DNA of 10,433 bases. It comes from Gulosibacter massiliensis. Lineage in GTDB: Bacteria > Actinomycetota > Actinomycetes > Actinomycetales > Microbacteriaceae. Positions within the stretch are counted from its first letter, which is position 1; each line of letters opens with the position of its first letter. Location: assembly GCA_945901035.1 (NCBI GenBank), contig CAMDKN010000031.1, forward strand, positions 1-10,433. The letters are read 5' to 3'. A program made the position numbers and the translations under genes. The notes beneath the pieces are model-generated. The model was not told the origin of the DNA, made no database searches, and saw only the letters and a program-made list of their open reading frames with translations. Positions 1 through 8,271 of the stretch are shown here, in pieces.

Positions 1-528
1 CTCGCGAAGCGGGAACGCGTCCGCGCGGTGGGCGAGACGGGACTGGATTTTTTTCGAACCGATGAATCCGGCAGCGCGCCACAATTGCAGTCGTTCGAAG
101 CCCACATCGACATCGCGAAAGCTAACGGCATCGCGATGCAGATTCACGATCGCGATGCGCACGGCGCCGTGGTCGACACCCTGTTGCGGGTCGGAGCGCC
201 GGAACGGACCGTGTTCCACTGTTTTTCGGGGGACGAGGAACTGGCGGGCATTTGCGCCGAAAACGGGTGGTACCTTTCGTTCGCGGGAACCGTGACATTC
301 GGAAACGCCAAAGGAATCCGTGCGGCGCTCGACGTCGCCCCCCGCGAACTCGTCCTGGTTGAAACGGATGCGCCGTTCCTCACGCCCACACCGTTTCGCG
401 GCCGGCCGAACGCGCCCTACCTGATTCCGTTGACGCTTCGATTCATGGCGGAGCATTTGGGTGTTGGGGTCGACGAACTGTCGGCGGACATCGCGCGTAA
501 CACGGAACGGGTGTACGGCGAGTGGTGA
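1..528 (+). CDS. tatD: TatD family metal-dependent DNase/hydrolase (5' end outside window)
   Basis: The reading frame is open from the first base, so this is the C-terminal 175 residues of a protein that normally has about 260-300. TatD enzymes are TIM-barrel metallohydrolases with 3'-5' exonuclease or DNase activity, probably cytoplasmic. Counting from the first codon in the window, the visible family motifs are GETGLD (Glu at codon 12), IHDRDAH (metal-ligand His at codon 49), FHCFSG (His at codon 73) and ETDAPFL.P (Asp at codon 123). The N-terminal HxH metal site lies upstream of the window. A GTG at base 28 is inside the conserved VGETGLD motif and cannot be the true start. The gene overlaps rsmA, which suggests translational coupling. 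The TatD family is clear; the exact substrate is not. Confidence 0.95.
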   Translation, partial: LAKRERVRAVGETGLDFFRTDESGSAPQLQSFEAHIDIAKANGIAMQIHDRDAHGAVVDTLLRVGAPERTVFHCFSGDEELAGICAENGWYLSFAGTVTFGNAKGIRAALDVAPRELVLVETDAPFLTPTPFRGRPNAPYLIPLTLRFMAEHLGVGVDELSADIARNTERVYGEW

Positions 529-1400
529 CGTTGCTGGGTGCGTCCGAGATTCGCGCGCTCGCCGAGCGGCTCGACGTGTCGCCGACGAAAAAATGGGGAC
601 AGAACTTTGTGCACGACGCCAACACGGTGCGCAAGATTGTGACCGCGGCGAAACTGCATCCCGGCGAAGCGGTGGTCGAGATCGGGCCTGGGCTCGGGTC
701 GCTCACCCTTGGGCTTCTGGAACAGGGCCACCCCGTGACCGCGATCGAAATCGACCCGCGCCTGGCCGCGGAGTTGCCTGCAACATGTGAGGCGCACGGC
801 GTTGATGCGGAGGCCCTGATTGTTGTTCAGGCGGACGCGCTCACCGTTACCAATCTGCCCGCCGCGCCTGTCGGGAACGGTGGCGCTGCGACCGCTTCTT
901 CCGCGGGGCCAACCGCGATCGTCGCCAACCTGCCGTACAACGTGTCGGTCCCCGTTCTCATTCACCTGCTCGAGACCTTCCCCACCATCCGCCGCGTGCT
1001 CGTCATGGTTCAGGCCGAAGTCGGGCAACGCTTGGCCGCGTCCCCCGGTTCCAAAATCTACGGCGTGCCCAGCGTGAAGGGCGCGTGGTGGGGCGACTGG
1101 AGCGTCGACGGCGCCGTGTCCCGCCGGGTGTTCTGGCCCGAGCCCAACGTCGACTCCGTGCTGGTCGGGATGACCGCACGCGCCACCCCGGGTGACGAGG
1201 CACTCCGGCTCCGGACCTTCGCCCTCGCCGACGCCGCCTTTGGACAGCGCCGCAAAACCCTCCGGCAGGCGCTCTCCGCGATCGCAGGGTCAACGACCGC
1301 TGCGGCCGCCTTGTGCGAAGCCGCCGGCATTGACTCCGGGGCGCGCGGGGAACAGTTGACGCTTGGTCAGTTTGTCGCGCTCGCCTCTGTTCCTTTCTAA
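522..1400 (+). CDS. rsmA: 16S rRNA (adenine1518-N6/adenine1519-N6)-dimethyltransferase RsmA/KsgA
   Basis: This SAM-dependent enzyme dimethylates the two adjacent adenines in the terminal loop of 16S rRNA during 30S maturation; its loss classically gives kasugamycin resistance. The 292 residues carry the expected motifs: KKWGQNFVHD near the N-terminus, the SAM-binding loop EIGPGLGS (53-60), the acidic end of strand two (AIEIDPR), the catalytic NLPY (136-139) and FWPEPNVDS (204-212). Length is typical. Two adjacent in-frame GTG codons (522 and 525) compete as start. The second gives a classic GTGA overlap with the tatD stop, so translation is probably coupled to tatD. The tatD-rsmA-ispE order is common in Actinobacteria. 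Confidence 0.96.
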   Translation: MVTLLGASEIRALAERLDVSPTKKWGQNFVHDANTVRKIVTAAKLHPGEAVVEIGPGLGSLTLGLLEQGHPVTAIEIDPRLAAELPATCEAHGVDAEALIVVQADALTVTNLPAAPVGNGGAATASSAGPTAIVANLPYNVSVPVLIHLLETFPTIRRVLVMVQAEVGQRLAASPGSKIYGVPSVKGAWWGDWSVDGAVSRRVFWPEPNVDSVLVGMTARATPGDEALRLRTFALADAAFGQRRKTLRQALSAIAGSTTAAAALCEAAGIDSGARGEQLTLGQFVALASVPF

Positions 1401-1405
1401 TCCTC

Positions 1406-1525
1406 CCACCTGTTTCCACCTGTTTTTTCACACAAATCGCGGATTTCGGGGCAAAACCGGCTCCCCACAGCATTGTGTGTGAAAAAACGGGAGGGGAACT
1501 GTGGATTGTGTGAAAAAACAGGTGG
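1406..1525. repeat. Nested direct and inverted repeats between rsmA and ispE
   Basis: Most of the 149-base gap is repeat. CCACCTGTTT occurs twice back to back (1406-1415, 1416-1425). The 20-base segment 1416-1435 is a perfect inverted match to 1506-1525. Its core GTTTTTTCACACA (1422-1434) also pairs perfectly with a second inverted copy at 1476-1488, so copies at 1476-1488 and 1507-1519 are direct repeats 31 bases apart. CCACAG (1465-1470) and CTGTGG (1499-1504) form a further pair. As RNA, the left arm could pair with either right arm, giving two exclusive hairpins. No run of T follows a GC-rich stem, so a simple intrinsic terminator is not supported. It could be an intergenic palindromic repeat, a leftover miniature element or a regulatory site; I cannot tell which. 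Confidence 0.85.
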
Positions 1526-1536
1526 GGGAGCGGGTT

Positions 1537-1542
1537 TAGGCT
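1537..1542 (+). promoter_or_regulatory. Candidate -10 element of a leaderless ispE transcript
   Basis: TAGGCT fits the actinobacterial -10 pattern TANNNT and ends 7 bases before the ispE ATG, which places transcription start at or next to the start codon. No good Shine-Dalgarno lies in front of the ATG, and no convincing -35 is seen. The call rests on the same geometry seen at other genes in the window. Confidence 0.5.
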
Positions 1543-1549
1543 CGAGCAT

Positions 1550-2467
1550 ATGGTTACGCGTTCGGTCACAGCGACTGCCCCGGGGAAGATTAACGTGTGC
1601 CTCCGAGTCGGGCCACTGCGAGACGACGGATATCATGACGTCGCCACCATTTTTCAAGCGGTCAGCCTGGTCGATGAGGTCAACGCGTCGGAATCGGAAA
1701 CATTCTCGGTGAGCTTCACCGGCCCGATCGACACGAGCGGCCTGACCGTCGACGAGTCGAACCTCGTGCTCCGCGCCGCGCGGGCGGTCGCCGCCGCGGC
1801 GAACTACTCGGGCGGAGCCAGCATTGAGGTCATCAAGCGCGTTCCCATCGCCGGCGGAATGGGCGGCGGCTCGGCGGACGCGGCGGCGACCCTGGTTGCC
1901 GTCGACGCACTGTGGGGGACGAACCTCGGGACGGCAAAGCTCGCAGAAATCGCGGCAACCCTCGGCGCGGATGTTCCGTTCGCCCTGCACGGCGGGACGG
2001 CACTCGGAGTTGGGCGCGGGGACATTTTGTCGCCCGTCCTCGCCAAGGCCGAGTTCCACTGGGTGCTCGTGCTGAACGACGACGGACTATCGACCCCCGA
2101 CGTGTTCCGACAACTCGACCGCCACCGCAACGAGCACTCCATCGACATCGAGACGGTTGCGGTCGATCCGACGGTGGACGACAAGTTTCTGCACGCGCTT
2201 CGCTCGGGGGATGCTCTGGCGCTCGCCGAATACCTGCGCAACGACCTTCAGGCGGCGGCCCTGCAACTCAGGCCCGAACTGGGCGCGGTGCTCGAATTCG
2301 GCGAAACACACGGCGCGCTCGCGGGAATCGTTTCGGGGAGTGGTCCCACCATCGCCCTGCTCGCGCCCGATGAACCAGCGGCGCAAGCGCTCGCGGCAGA
2401 GTTTACGGCTGACGGTCAGACGGCATTGACGGTGACCGCTCCGGCGCCGGGCGCTCGGGTTCGCTGA
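1550..2467 (+). CDS. ispE: 4-(cytidine 5'-diphospho)-2-C-methyl-D-erythritol kinase IspE
   Basis: IspE is a cytoplasmic GHMP-family kinase that phosphorylates CDP-methylerythritol with ATP, the fourth step of the MEP pathway to isopentenyl diphosphate. The 305-residue protein has the N-terminal PGKIN motif (Lys13), the glycine-rich ATP loop GGMGGGSADAA (102-112), the LGADVPF motif with the presumed catalytic Asp141, and a C-terminal SGSGPT loop. All key residues are in place and the length is normal. The start is the ATG just after the repeat-rich gap; a TANNNT hexamer 7 bases upstream suggests a leaderless message. The last 65 bases of the gene are also the 3' end of lspA on the other strand. 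The gene implies that this organism makes isoprenoids by the MEP route. Confidence 0.97.
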   Translation: MVTRSVTATAPGKINVCLRVGPLRDDGYHDVATIFQAVSLVDEVNASESETFSVSFTGPIDTSGLTVDESNLVLRAARAVAAAANYSGGASIEVIKRVPIAGGMGGGSADAAATLVAVDALWGTNLGTAKLAEIAATLGADVPFALHGGTALGVGRGDILSPVLAKAEFHWVLVLNDDGLSTPDVFRQLDRHRNEHSIDIETVAVDPTVDDKFLHALRSGDALALAEYLRNDLQAAALQLRPELGAVLEFGETHGALAGIVSGSGPTIALLAPDEPAAQALAAEFTADGQTALTVTAPAPGARVR

Positions 2468-2933
2468 ATGGTCGACCGCGCATACTGAGCAGCACCCCGC
2501 CGATTGCGGCACCGACCAGCGCGATGTCGGCGACGTTTCCGACGAAAAATCCGCCGTAGTCGAGGAAGTCGACGATCTTGCCGCTGCCGAGTTCCTCGCC
2601 GCGCAACAAGCGGTCAAAGAAGTGCGAGATCGCACCGCCGAGCATCGAGCCGATCACGATTGCCCACAGCGGCGTGGTGACCCGGAAGGCCAACACTCCA
2701 AGCCCGATAGCGGCGACTCCGGCAATGACCGTGAGAATCCACACGAACCCCGCGCCGATTCCGAAAGCCGCACCGGGGTTGTACACGAGAACGAGTCCGA
2801 ACCAATCGCCGAGGAGCGGGATGCGTGGTTGATCAGCGAGAGTGGTTTCCGCCCAGAACTTGGTGGCTTGGTCGACCACGATCCAGAACGCGGCGAGGCC
2901 GAAGGTCAGTGCGAGAAGCGAGCGTTTGGACAC
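2403..2933 (-). CDS. lspA: Lipoprotein signal peptidase LspA (signal peptidase II)
   Basis: LspA is a membrane aspartic protease that removes the signal peptide from diacylglyceryl-modified prolipoproteins. The 176 residues show about four hydrophobic segments and the family blocks in order: DQATK (21-25), YNPGAAFG (51-58), a GGA..xxDR block (99-108), and the catalytic aspartates Asp122 (VDFLD) and Asp136 (NVADI). The third block reads GGAISHFFDR, while the family norm is GGA(L/I)GN(L/I)(I/L)DR, so His104 stands where Asn is expected. The catalytic pair is intact and the protein is probably active. The hydrophilic tail after about residue 152 is rich in Pro, Arg and Ser. The GTG start is chosen because it sits just before the first membrane segment and 6 bases after a -10-like GAGAAT. 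The gene is divergent from the ABC-F gene and overlaps ispE at its 3' end. Confidence 0.93.
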   Translation of the reverse strand: MSKRSLLALTFGLAAFWIVVDQATKFWAETTLADQPRIPLLGDWFGLVLVYNPGAAFGIGAGFVWILTVIAGVAAIGLGVLAFRVTTPLWAIVIGSMLGGAISHFFDRLLRGEELGSGKIVDFLDYGGFFVGNVADIALVGAAIGGVLLSMRGRPFSEPERPAPERSPSMPSDRQP

Positions 2934-2939
2934 TCCACC

Positions 2940-2945
2940 ATTCTC
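2940..2945 (-). promoter_or_regulatory. Candidate -10 element for lspA
   Basis: On the minus strand this reads GAGAAT, preceded by TGT, and ends 6 bases before the lspA GTG. It departs from TANNNT at the first base and has no clear -35. It mirrors the spacing seen for the other genes here. It lies where the -35 of the divergent ABC-F promoter would be expected. Confidence 0.35.
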
Positions 2946-2961
2946 ACAGCCTTTACCTGTC

Positions 2962-2967
2962 TAAACT
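2962..2967 (+). promoter_or_regulatory. Candidate -10 element of a leaderless ABC-F transcript
   Basis: TAAACT matches TANNNT and is followed by exactly 6 bases and then the GTG start, so the message would begin at the start codon. No Shine-Dalgarno fits in the space. The expected -35 position (about 2939-2944) reads CATTCT, a weak match, so the site may rely on the -10 or on an activator. Confidence 0.5.
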
Positions 2968-2973
2968 GACGAA

Positions 2974-4752
<1,779 letters not shown>

Positions 4753-4755
4753 CGG

Positions 4756-4827
4756 CTGCCCCTCCTGGATTCGAACCAAGACCGAACATCTCCAAAGGAT
4801 GCCGTGCTGCCATTACACTAAGGGGCA
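4756..4827 (-). tRNA. tRNA-Gln (anticodon UUG)
   Basis: The minus strand folds into a 72-base cloverleaf. The acceptor stem is TGCCCCT with AGGGGCA, the D stem GTGT with GCAC, and the anticodon stem GCATC with GATGT. The anticodon loop CTTTGGA gives anticodon TTG, which reads CAA (Gln). The T stem is CTTGG with CCAGG around a TTCGAAT loop. The discriminator base is G. The next bases are CCG, so the full CCA end is not encoded and must be completed by the CCA-adding enzyme. The gene is convergent with the ABC-F gene, with 3 bases between, and its transcript leader would come from the glmU upstream region. Confidence 0.96.
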
Positions 4828-4906
4828 TTGCCCCGCAGGGCTCTTCTATTCTGCCCGAATTTCGGCGACACTCGGTGCTTCGGCGGACACGCCGAGTGCC
4901 TAGTGC

Positions 4907-4912
4907 CAGAAT
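4907..4912 (+). promoter_or_regulatory. Candidate -10 element for glmU
   Basis: CAGAAT ends 6 bases before the glmU ATG, the same geometry as at fic and the ABC-F gene, though its first base is C rather than T. No Shine-Dalgarno is present between it and the ATG. A small hairpin (CGGCG 4881-4885 with CGCCG 4890-4894, loop GACA) and a tandem AGTGCC (4895-4900, 4902-4907) lie just upstream. Their role is unknown. Confidence 0.35.
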
Positions 4913-4918
4913 GGTCTC

Positions 4919-6349
4919 ATGACCGATGCCCTTCTCGCCGTGGTGATTCTCGCCGCTGGTGAGGGAACGCGGATGAAGTCATCGACCGCCAAGGTGTTGC
5001 ACCCCATTGCGGGCGTCCCGATGATCGGTCACGTGCTGTCGACGGCCGCCGCGCTGCGGCCGAGTAGGACGGTCGCGGTGGTGCGCCACCAACGCGACGC
5101 GGTCGCGAGCGCGATCGCCGAGTTGTCCGACGAAGTCCTCATCGTCGATCAGGATGACGTTCCGGGCACTGGTCGCGCTGTCGAACTCGCCCTCGCCGCC
5201 CTCAATGATTTTGAGGGGGACATCGTTGTGATCAGCGGTGACGTTCCTCTGCTGGATGCCGAGACGCTCACCGACCTCATCGACGAACACCGTCAGCGCG
5301 AACGTGCCGCGTCGGTTCTGTCGGCCCTCGTCGATGACCCGACAGGCTACGGCCGAATCGTTCGGGACGATCAGGGCGAGTTTCGTCGCATCGTCGAACA
5401 CAAGGACGCAGCCGACGACGAACTGGGGATTTCCGAAGTCAATTCTGGGGCGTACGTCTTTCGCTCGACGGCACTGCGTGACTCGCTCGCGTCGGTCGGC
5501 ACCGCGAACGCGTCGGGTGAAAAATACCTCACCGACGTCATCGAATTGATTGTCGGCAACAGCCTCGCCGTCGGAGCGAACCCGGTGTATGAGTCGTGGG
5601 TCGTCGCTGGGGTCAACGACCGCGCGCAACTGTCGGACGTACAGGCCAGGCTCAACGCCATGATTGTGCGCGGACACCAACTCAACGGCGTCAGCATCGA
5701 CGACCCCGCAACGACGTGGATTGATCGCGCGGTGTCGATCGAGCCGGACGCCCACATCCTGCCTGGTACGTTCCTGAAGGGCGCGACGAGCATTGCGCGG
5801 GGGGCGGTGGTCGGCCCCGATACGACTCTGCGTGACTGTGAAATCGGCGAAGACGCCACCGTCTCGCGAACGGATGCGACCCTCGCGGTCATCGAGGCGA
5901 ACGCCGCGGTCGGACCGTTCTCGTACCTACGGCCCGGCACAATCCTTGGCGCGGGCGGGAAAATCGGCGCATTCGTCGAAACCAAAAACGCGAAAATCGG
6001 CCGCGGCAGCAAGGTCCCGCACCTCTCGTATATAGGTGACACGACCGTCGGCGAAGAATCGAACATCGGCGCCGGCACCATCACGGCTAACTACGACGGT
6101 GTCGCCAAGCACGCGACCGTTGTCGGCTCGCATGTTCGCACCGGCTCCCACAACGTCTTCGTCGCGCCCGTCACCATCGCGGACGGCGCTTATACGGCGG
6201 CCGGAACGGTCGTGCGGCGAAACGTCCCGGCGGGTGCGTTGGGAATGACGGTCGCGCAGCAGCGCAACGTAGAAGGTTGGGTTGAAAACAATCGATCGGG
6301 TACCGCGGCTGCTGAGGCCGCGACTCACGCCACCACGGAAAGCGAGTAG
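4919..6349 (+). CDS. glmU: Bifunctional GlmU: GlcN-1-P acetyltransferase / GlcNAc-1-P uridyltransferase
   Basis: GlmU makes UDP-GlcNAc, the precursor of peptidoglycan and other envelope polymers, in two steps from glucosamine-1-phosphate, acetyl-CoA and UTP in the cytoplasm. The 476 residues show an N-terminal nucleotidyltransferase half with LAAGEGTRM and a following Lys, ISGDVPLL (metal-binding Asp), YGRIVR, VEHKDA and a GVNDRAQL motif. A left-handed beta-helix half follows, with RPGTIL, ETKNAKIG, the acetyltransferase motif KVPHLSYIGD (presumed catalytic His368) and NIGAGTITANYDG. A short Ala/Thr/Glu-rich tail ends the protein. Both active sites look complete. prs follows after 4 bases, so the two are probably co-transcribed; this pairing is widespread in bacteria and links sugar-nucleotide and PRPP synthesis. 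Confidence 0.97.
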   Translation: MTDALLAVVILAAGEGTRMKSSTAKVLHPIAGVPMIGHVLSTAAALRPSRTVAVVRHQRDAVASAIAELSDEVLIVDQDDVPGTGRAVELALAALNDFEGDIVVISGDVPLLDAETLTDLIDEHRQRERAASVLSALVDDPTGYGRIVRDDQGEFRRIVEHKDAADDELGISEVNSGAYVFRSTALRDSLASVGTANASGEKYLTDVIELIVGNSLAVGANPVYESWVVAGVNDRAQLSDVQARLNAMIVRGHQLNGVSIDDPATTWIDRAVSIEPDAHILPGTFLKGATSIARGAVVGPDTTLRDCEIGEDATVSRTDATLAVIEANAAVGPFSYLRPGTILGAGGKIGAFVETKNAKIGRGSKVPHLSYIGDTTVGEESNIGAGTITANYDGVAKHATVVGSHVRTGSHNVFVAPVTIADGAYTAAGTVVRRNVPAGALGMTVAQQRNVEGWVENNRSGTAAAEAATHATTESE

Positions 6350-6353
6350 TCCA

Positions 6354-7331
6354 ATGAACAACATGGAGTTGGCGGGCAAAAAGAAGCTCATCCTCATTTC
6401 GGGACGGGCACACCCCCAACTCGCGTTGGACATCGCCGACGAGCTCGGAATCTCACTTCTCCCGACGGATGCTCGCACCTTTGCGAACGGCGAGATTTAT
6501 GCCCGATTCGACGAGAGCGTGCGCGGCACCGACGCGTTCGTCATTCAGTCGCACTGCAACCCCATCAACGAGTGGCTGATGGAACAACTCATCATGGTCG
6601 ACGCCCTCAAGCGCGCCAGCGCCAAGCGCATCACCGTCGTTGCGCCGTTCTACCCCTACGCCCGCCAGGACAAGAAGAGCCGCGGGCGCGAACCGATTTC
6701 GGCTCGGCTCATTGCCGACCTGTTCAAGACCGCCGGAGCCGACCGCATCATGTCGGTCGACATCCACGCACCGCAGATCCAGGGGTTCTTTGACGGACCG
6801 TTCGACCACCTGTTCGCCATGCCACTGTTGTTGGAACACTGCCGTGCGCAACTTGATTCGTCGACGCTCACGGTCGTGAGCCCCGACATGGGCCGCGTTC
6901 GCGTTGCCGACATTTGGAGCGACAAGCTTGGTGCGCCCCTTGCGCTCATCCACAAGCGCCGCGATCCGAAGATTGCGAACCAGGTCAGCGTCCACGAAAT
7001 CGTGGGTGACGTCGAGGGCCGCGTGTGCCTCATCGTCGATGATCTGATTGACACGGGCCGCACAATTGTCAAGGCCGCCGAGGCTCTCAAGAACGCGGGG
7101 GCAAAGGGCGTAGTTGTCGCCGCGACCCACGCCGTGTTCTCGGATCCCGCCACCGAAATTTTGCAGTCCGACTTCATCGACAAGGTCGTGGTGACCGACA
7201 GCCTCCCGATTCCGGCAGAAAAGCGTTGGGACCGACTCGAAATCCTGTCGATTGCGCCGACCATCGCGACCGCGATTCGCGAGGTGTTCGGCGAGGGTTC
7301 GGTCACCGGCATGTTCGACGGGGCTGCATAA
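6354..7331 (+). CDS. prs: Ribose-phosphate pyrophosphokinase (PRPP synthetase)
   Basis: Prs transfers pyrophosphate from ATP to ribose-5-phosphate, giving PRPP for nucleotide, histidine and tryptophan synthesis. From ATG 6354 the protein has 325 residues, the family norm. Visible motifs are FANGEIYARFDESVRG, the ATP-site loop YARQDKKSRGREPISA (102-117), DIHAPQIQGFFD with catalytic His138, and the PRPP-binding loop DDLIDTGRT (229-237). The frame is open further upstream to ATG 6282, but that would lie inside glmU and add an Arg/Pro-rich stretch not typical of the family. A weak Shine-Dalgarno, GGAAAG, lies 11 bases before ATG 6354. ATG 6363 is a less likely alternative. The stop codon is followed after 3 bases by the EamA gene. 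Confidence 0.97.
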   Translation: MNNMELAGKKKLILISGRAHPQLALDIADELGISLLPTDARTFANGEIYARFDESVRGTDAFVIQSHCNPINEWLMEQLIMVDALKRASAKRITVVAPFYPYARQDKKSRGREPISARLIADLFKTAGADRIMSVDIHAPQIQGFFDGPFDHLFAMPLLLEHCRAQLDSSTLTVVSPDMGRVRVADIWSDKLGAPLALIHKRRDPKIANQVSVHEIVGDVEGRVCLIVDDLIDTGRTIVKAAEALKNAGAKGVVVAATHAVFSDPATEILQSDFIDKVVVTDSLPIPAEKRWDRLEILSIAPTIATAIREVFGEGSVTGMFDGAA

Positions 7332-7334
7332 CCC

Positions 7335-8210
7335 TTGTCCTCTCGTTCGTCGGGGCTCTTCTGGGGGTTCCTCGGAGTTCTCGCGTTCTCGTTCACCGTT
7401 CCGCTGACGCGCGTCGCGGTCGAGGGGATGAGCCCGCTGTTCATCGGCTCCGGGCGCGCAGTGCTCGCGGCGATTCTCGCCTCCACGGTCTTGATCGCGA
7501 CCCGACAAAAACTGCCGAACGCCCGGCAGTTCCGGCACCTCGTTGTCGTCGGTGCGGGTGTCGTGGTGGGTTTCCCGTACTTCACGTCGTACGCGCTCGA
7601 AACCGTGCCCGCGGCCCACGCGGCAGTTGTCATCGGCTTGTTGCCGATCGCGACCGCTGCAGTCGCCGTCATCCGCACCAGCGAACGGGTCGCTGGACGA
7701 TTTTGGGTGTTCGCGGTACTGGGGGCAATCGCCGCGATCTCGTTCGCGAGCGTTGCTGCTGGTGAATTCGGCCATTTCGAATGGGCCGACCTGCTGTTGG
7801 TCGGGGCCGTCATCACCTCGGCGATCGGCTACAGCGAAGGCGCGGTTGTGTCCCGCGAACTCGGGTCGTGGCAAACCATCTCGTGGACGCTCGTCATCTG
7901 GTCGCCCGTGATGATCATCATGACCGTCGTGTCGATGGCCACCCAACCCATCACCGCGACGCCGTGGCAGTGGGCGGCGTTCGTCTACCTCGGTGCCGTG
8001 TCGATGTACCTGTCGTTCTTCGGCTGGTATCGCGGCCTCGCGATCGGTCCCATCACGACCGTGAGCCAGGTTCAACTGATTCAGCCCGTCCTGTCAATCG
8101 TGTGGGCGGCGTTGATTCTGGGCGAAGTCATCACTCTCGAAGTGGCAGTGGGCGGCGCAGTCGTGATTGCGTGCGCAGCCCTCGCGGTGCGGACGCGCCT
8201 CAAATTGTAG
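7335..8210 (+). CDS. EamA-family (drug/metabolite transporter superfamily) permease
   Basis: The 291-residue protein is almost all hydrophobic, with about ten membrane segments (roughly 7-27, 35-55, 67-87, 93-113, 122-142, 151-171, 180-200, 212-231, 240-262, 266-285) in two related halves of five, as in EamA/DMT exporters. LGEVIT near residue 262 matches the conserved Gly-Glu before the last helix of this family. The substrate cannot be told from sequence; relatives export amino acids, metabolites or drugs. The TTG start is forced: the prs stop TAA lies in the same frame two codons upstream, and no ATG, GTG or other TTG occurs before the first membrane segment. With a 3-base gap it is probably translated in coupling with prs. 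Prs and EamA have no obvious pathway link. Confidence 0.9.
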   Translation: MSSRSSGLFWGFLGVLAFSFTVPLTRVAVEGMSPLFIGSGRAVLAAILASTVLIATRQKLPNARQFRHLVVVGAGVVVGFPYFTSYALETVPAAHAAVVIGLLPIATAAVAVIRTSERVAGRFWVFAVLGAIAAISFASVAAGEFGHFEWADLLLVGAVITSAIGYSEGAVVSRELGSWQTISWTLVIWSPVMIIMTVVSMATQPITATPWQWAAFVYLGAVSMYLSFFGWYRGLAIGPITTVSQVQLIQPVLSIVWAALILGEVITLEVAVGGAVVIACAALAVRTRLKL

Positions 8211-8213
8211 ACG

Positions 8214-8240
8214 TGTAAAAAATAAGCCGTATTTTTTACA
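8214..8240. promoter_or_regulatory. Candidate operator: perfect 11-bp inverted repeat upstream of fic
   Basis: TGTAAAAAATA (8214-8224) and its exact reverse complement TATTTTTTACA (8230-8240) are separated by AGCCG. The site is AT-rich in a GC-rich setting, fills nearly half of the 61-base gap between the permease and fic genes, and its right end is the TTTACA taken as the fic -35. Such symmetry at a promoter is typical of a dimeric repressor site. The winged-helix domain of the Fic protein is the obvious candidate binder. As RNA it could also form an A/U hairpin ending the upstream transcript, but the stem is too AT-rich for a good terminator. Confidence 0.65.
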
Positions 8241-8265
8241 TATTTTCCGAACGTGCGAATAGACT
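8235..8265 (+). promoter_or_regulatory. Candidate fic promoter (TTTACA, 19-base spacer, TAGACT)
   Basis: The -10 TAGACT (8260-8265) ends 6 bases before the fic ATG, which suggests a leaderless message. TTTACA (8235-8240) is a fair -35, though a 19-base spacer is longer than ideal. The -35 is embedded in the right arm of the inverted repeat, so an occupied operator would block the promoter. Confidence 0.55.
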
Positions 8266-8271
8266 GTTGGC

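Noticed and set aside
1461..1507. Possible DnaA boxes (CCCCACAG, and CAATCCACA on the minus strand) in the rsmA-ispE gap
   Set aside because: Neither matches TTATCCACA well, no cluster or AT-rich unwinding region is present, and no replication genes are nearby, so an origin is not supported.
4881..4894. Small GC hairpin upstream of glmU as an intrinsic terminator
   Set aside because: A 5-bp stem with no T run on either strand is too weak, and it competes with another pairing (4869-4875 with 4892-4898).
6282..6353. Upstream start of prs at ATG 6282
   Set aside because: It would lie within glmU and add 24 residues with no family similarity; ATG 6354 gives the normal Prs N-terminus and a 4-base gap.
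6453..8075. 540-codon open frame on the minus strand across prs and the permease gene
   Set aside because: It lies antisense to two clear genes, its product is a low-complexity Arg/Asp/His/Gly-rich chain with no family motif, and long antisense frames are a normal by-product of high-G+C codon use.
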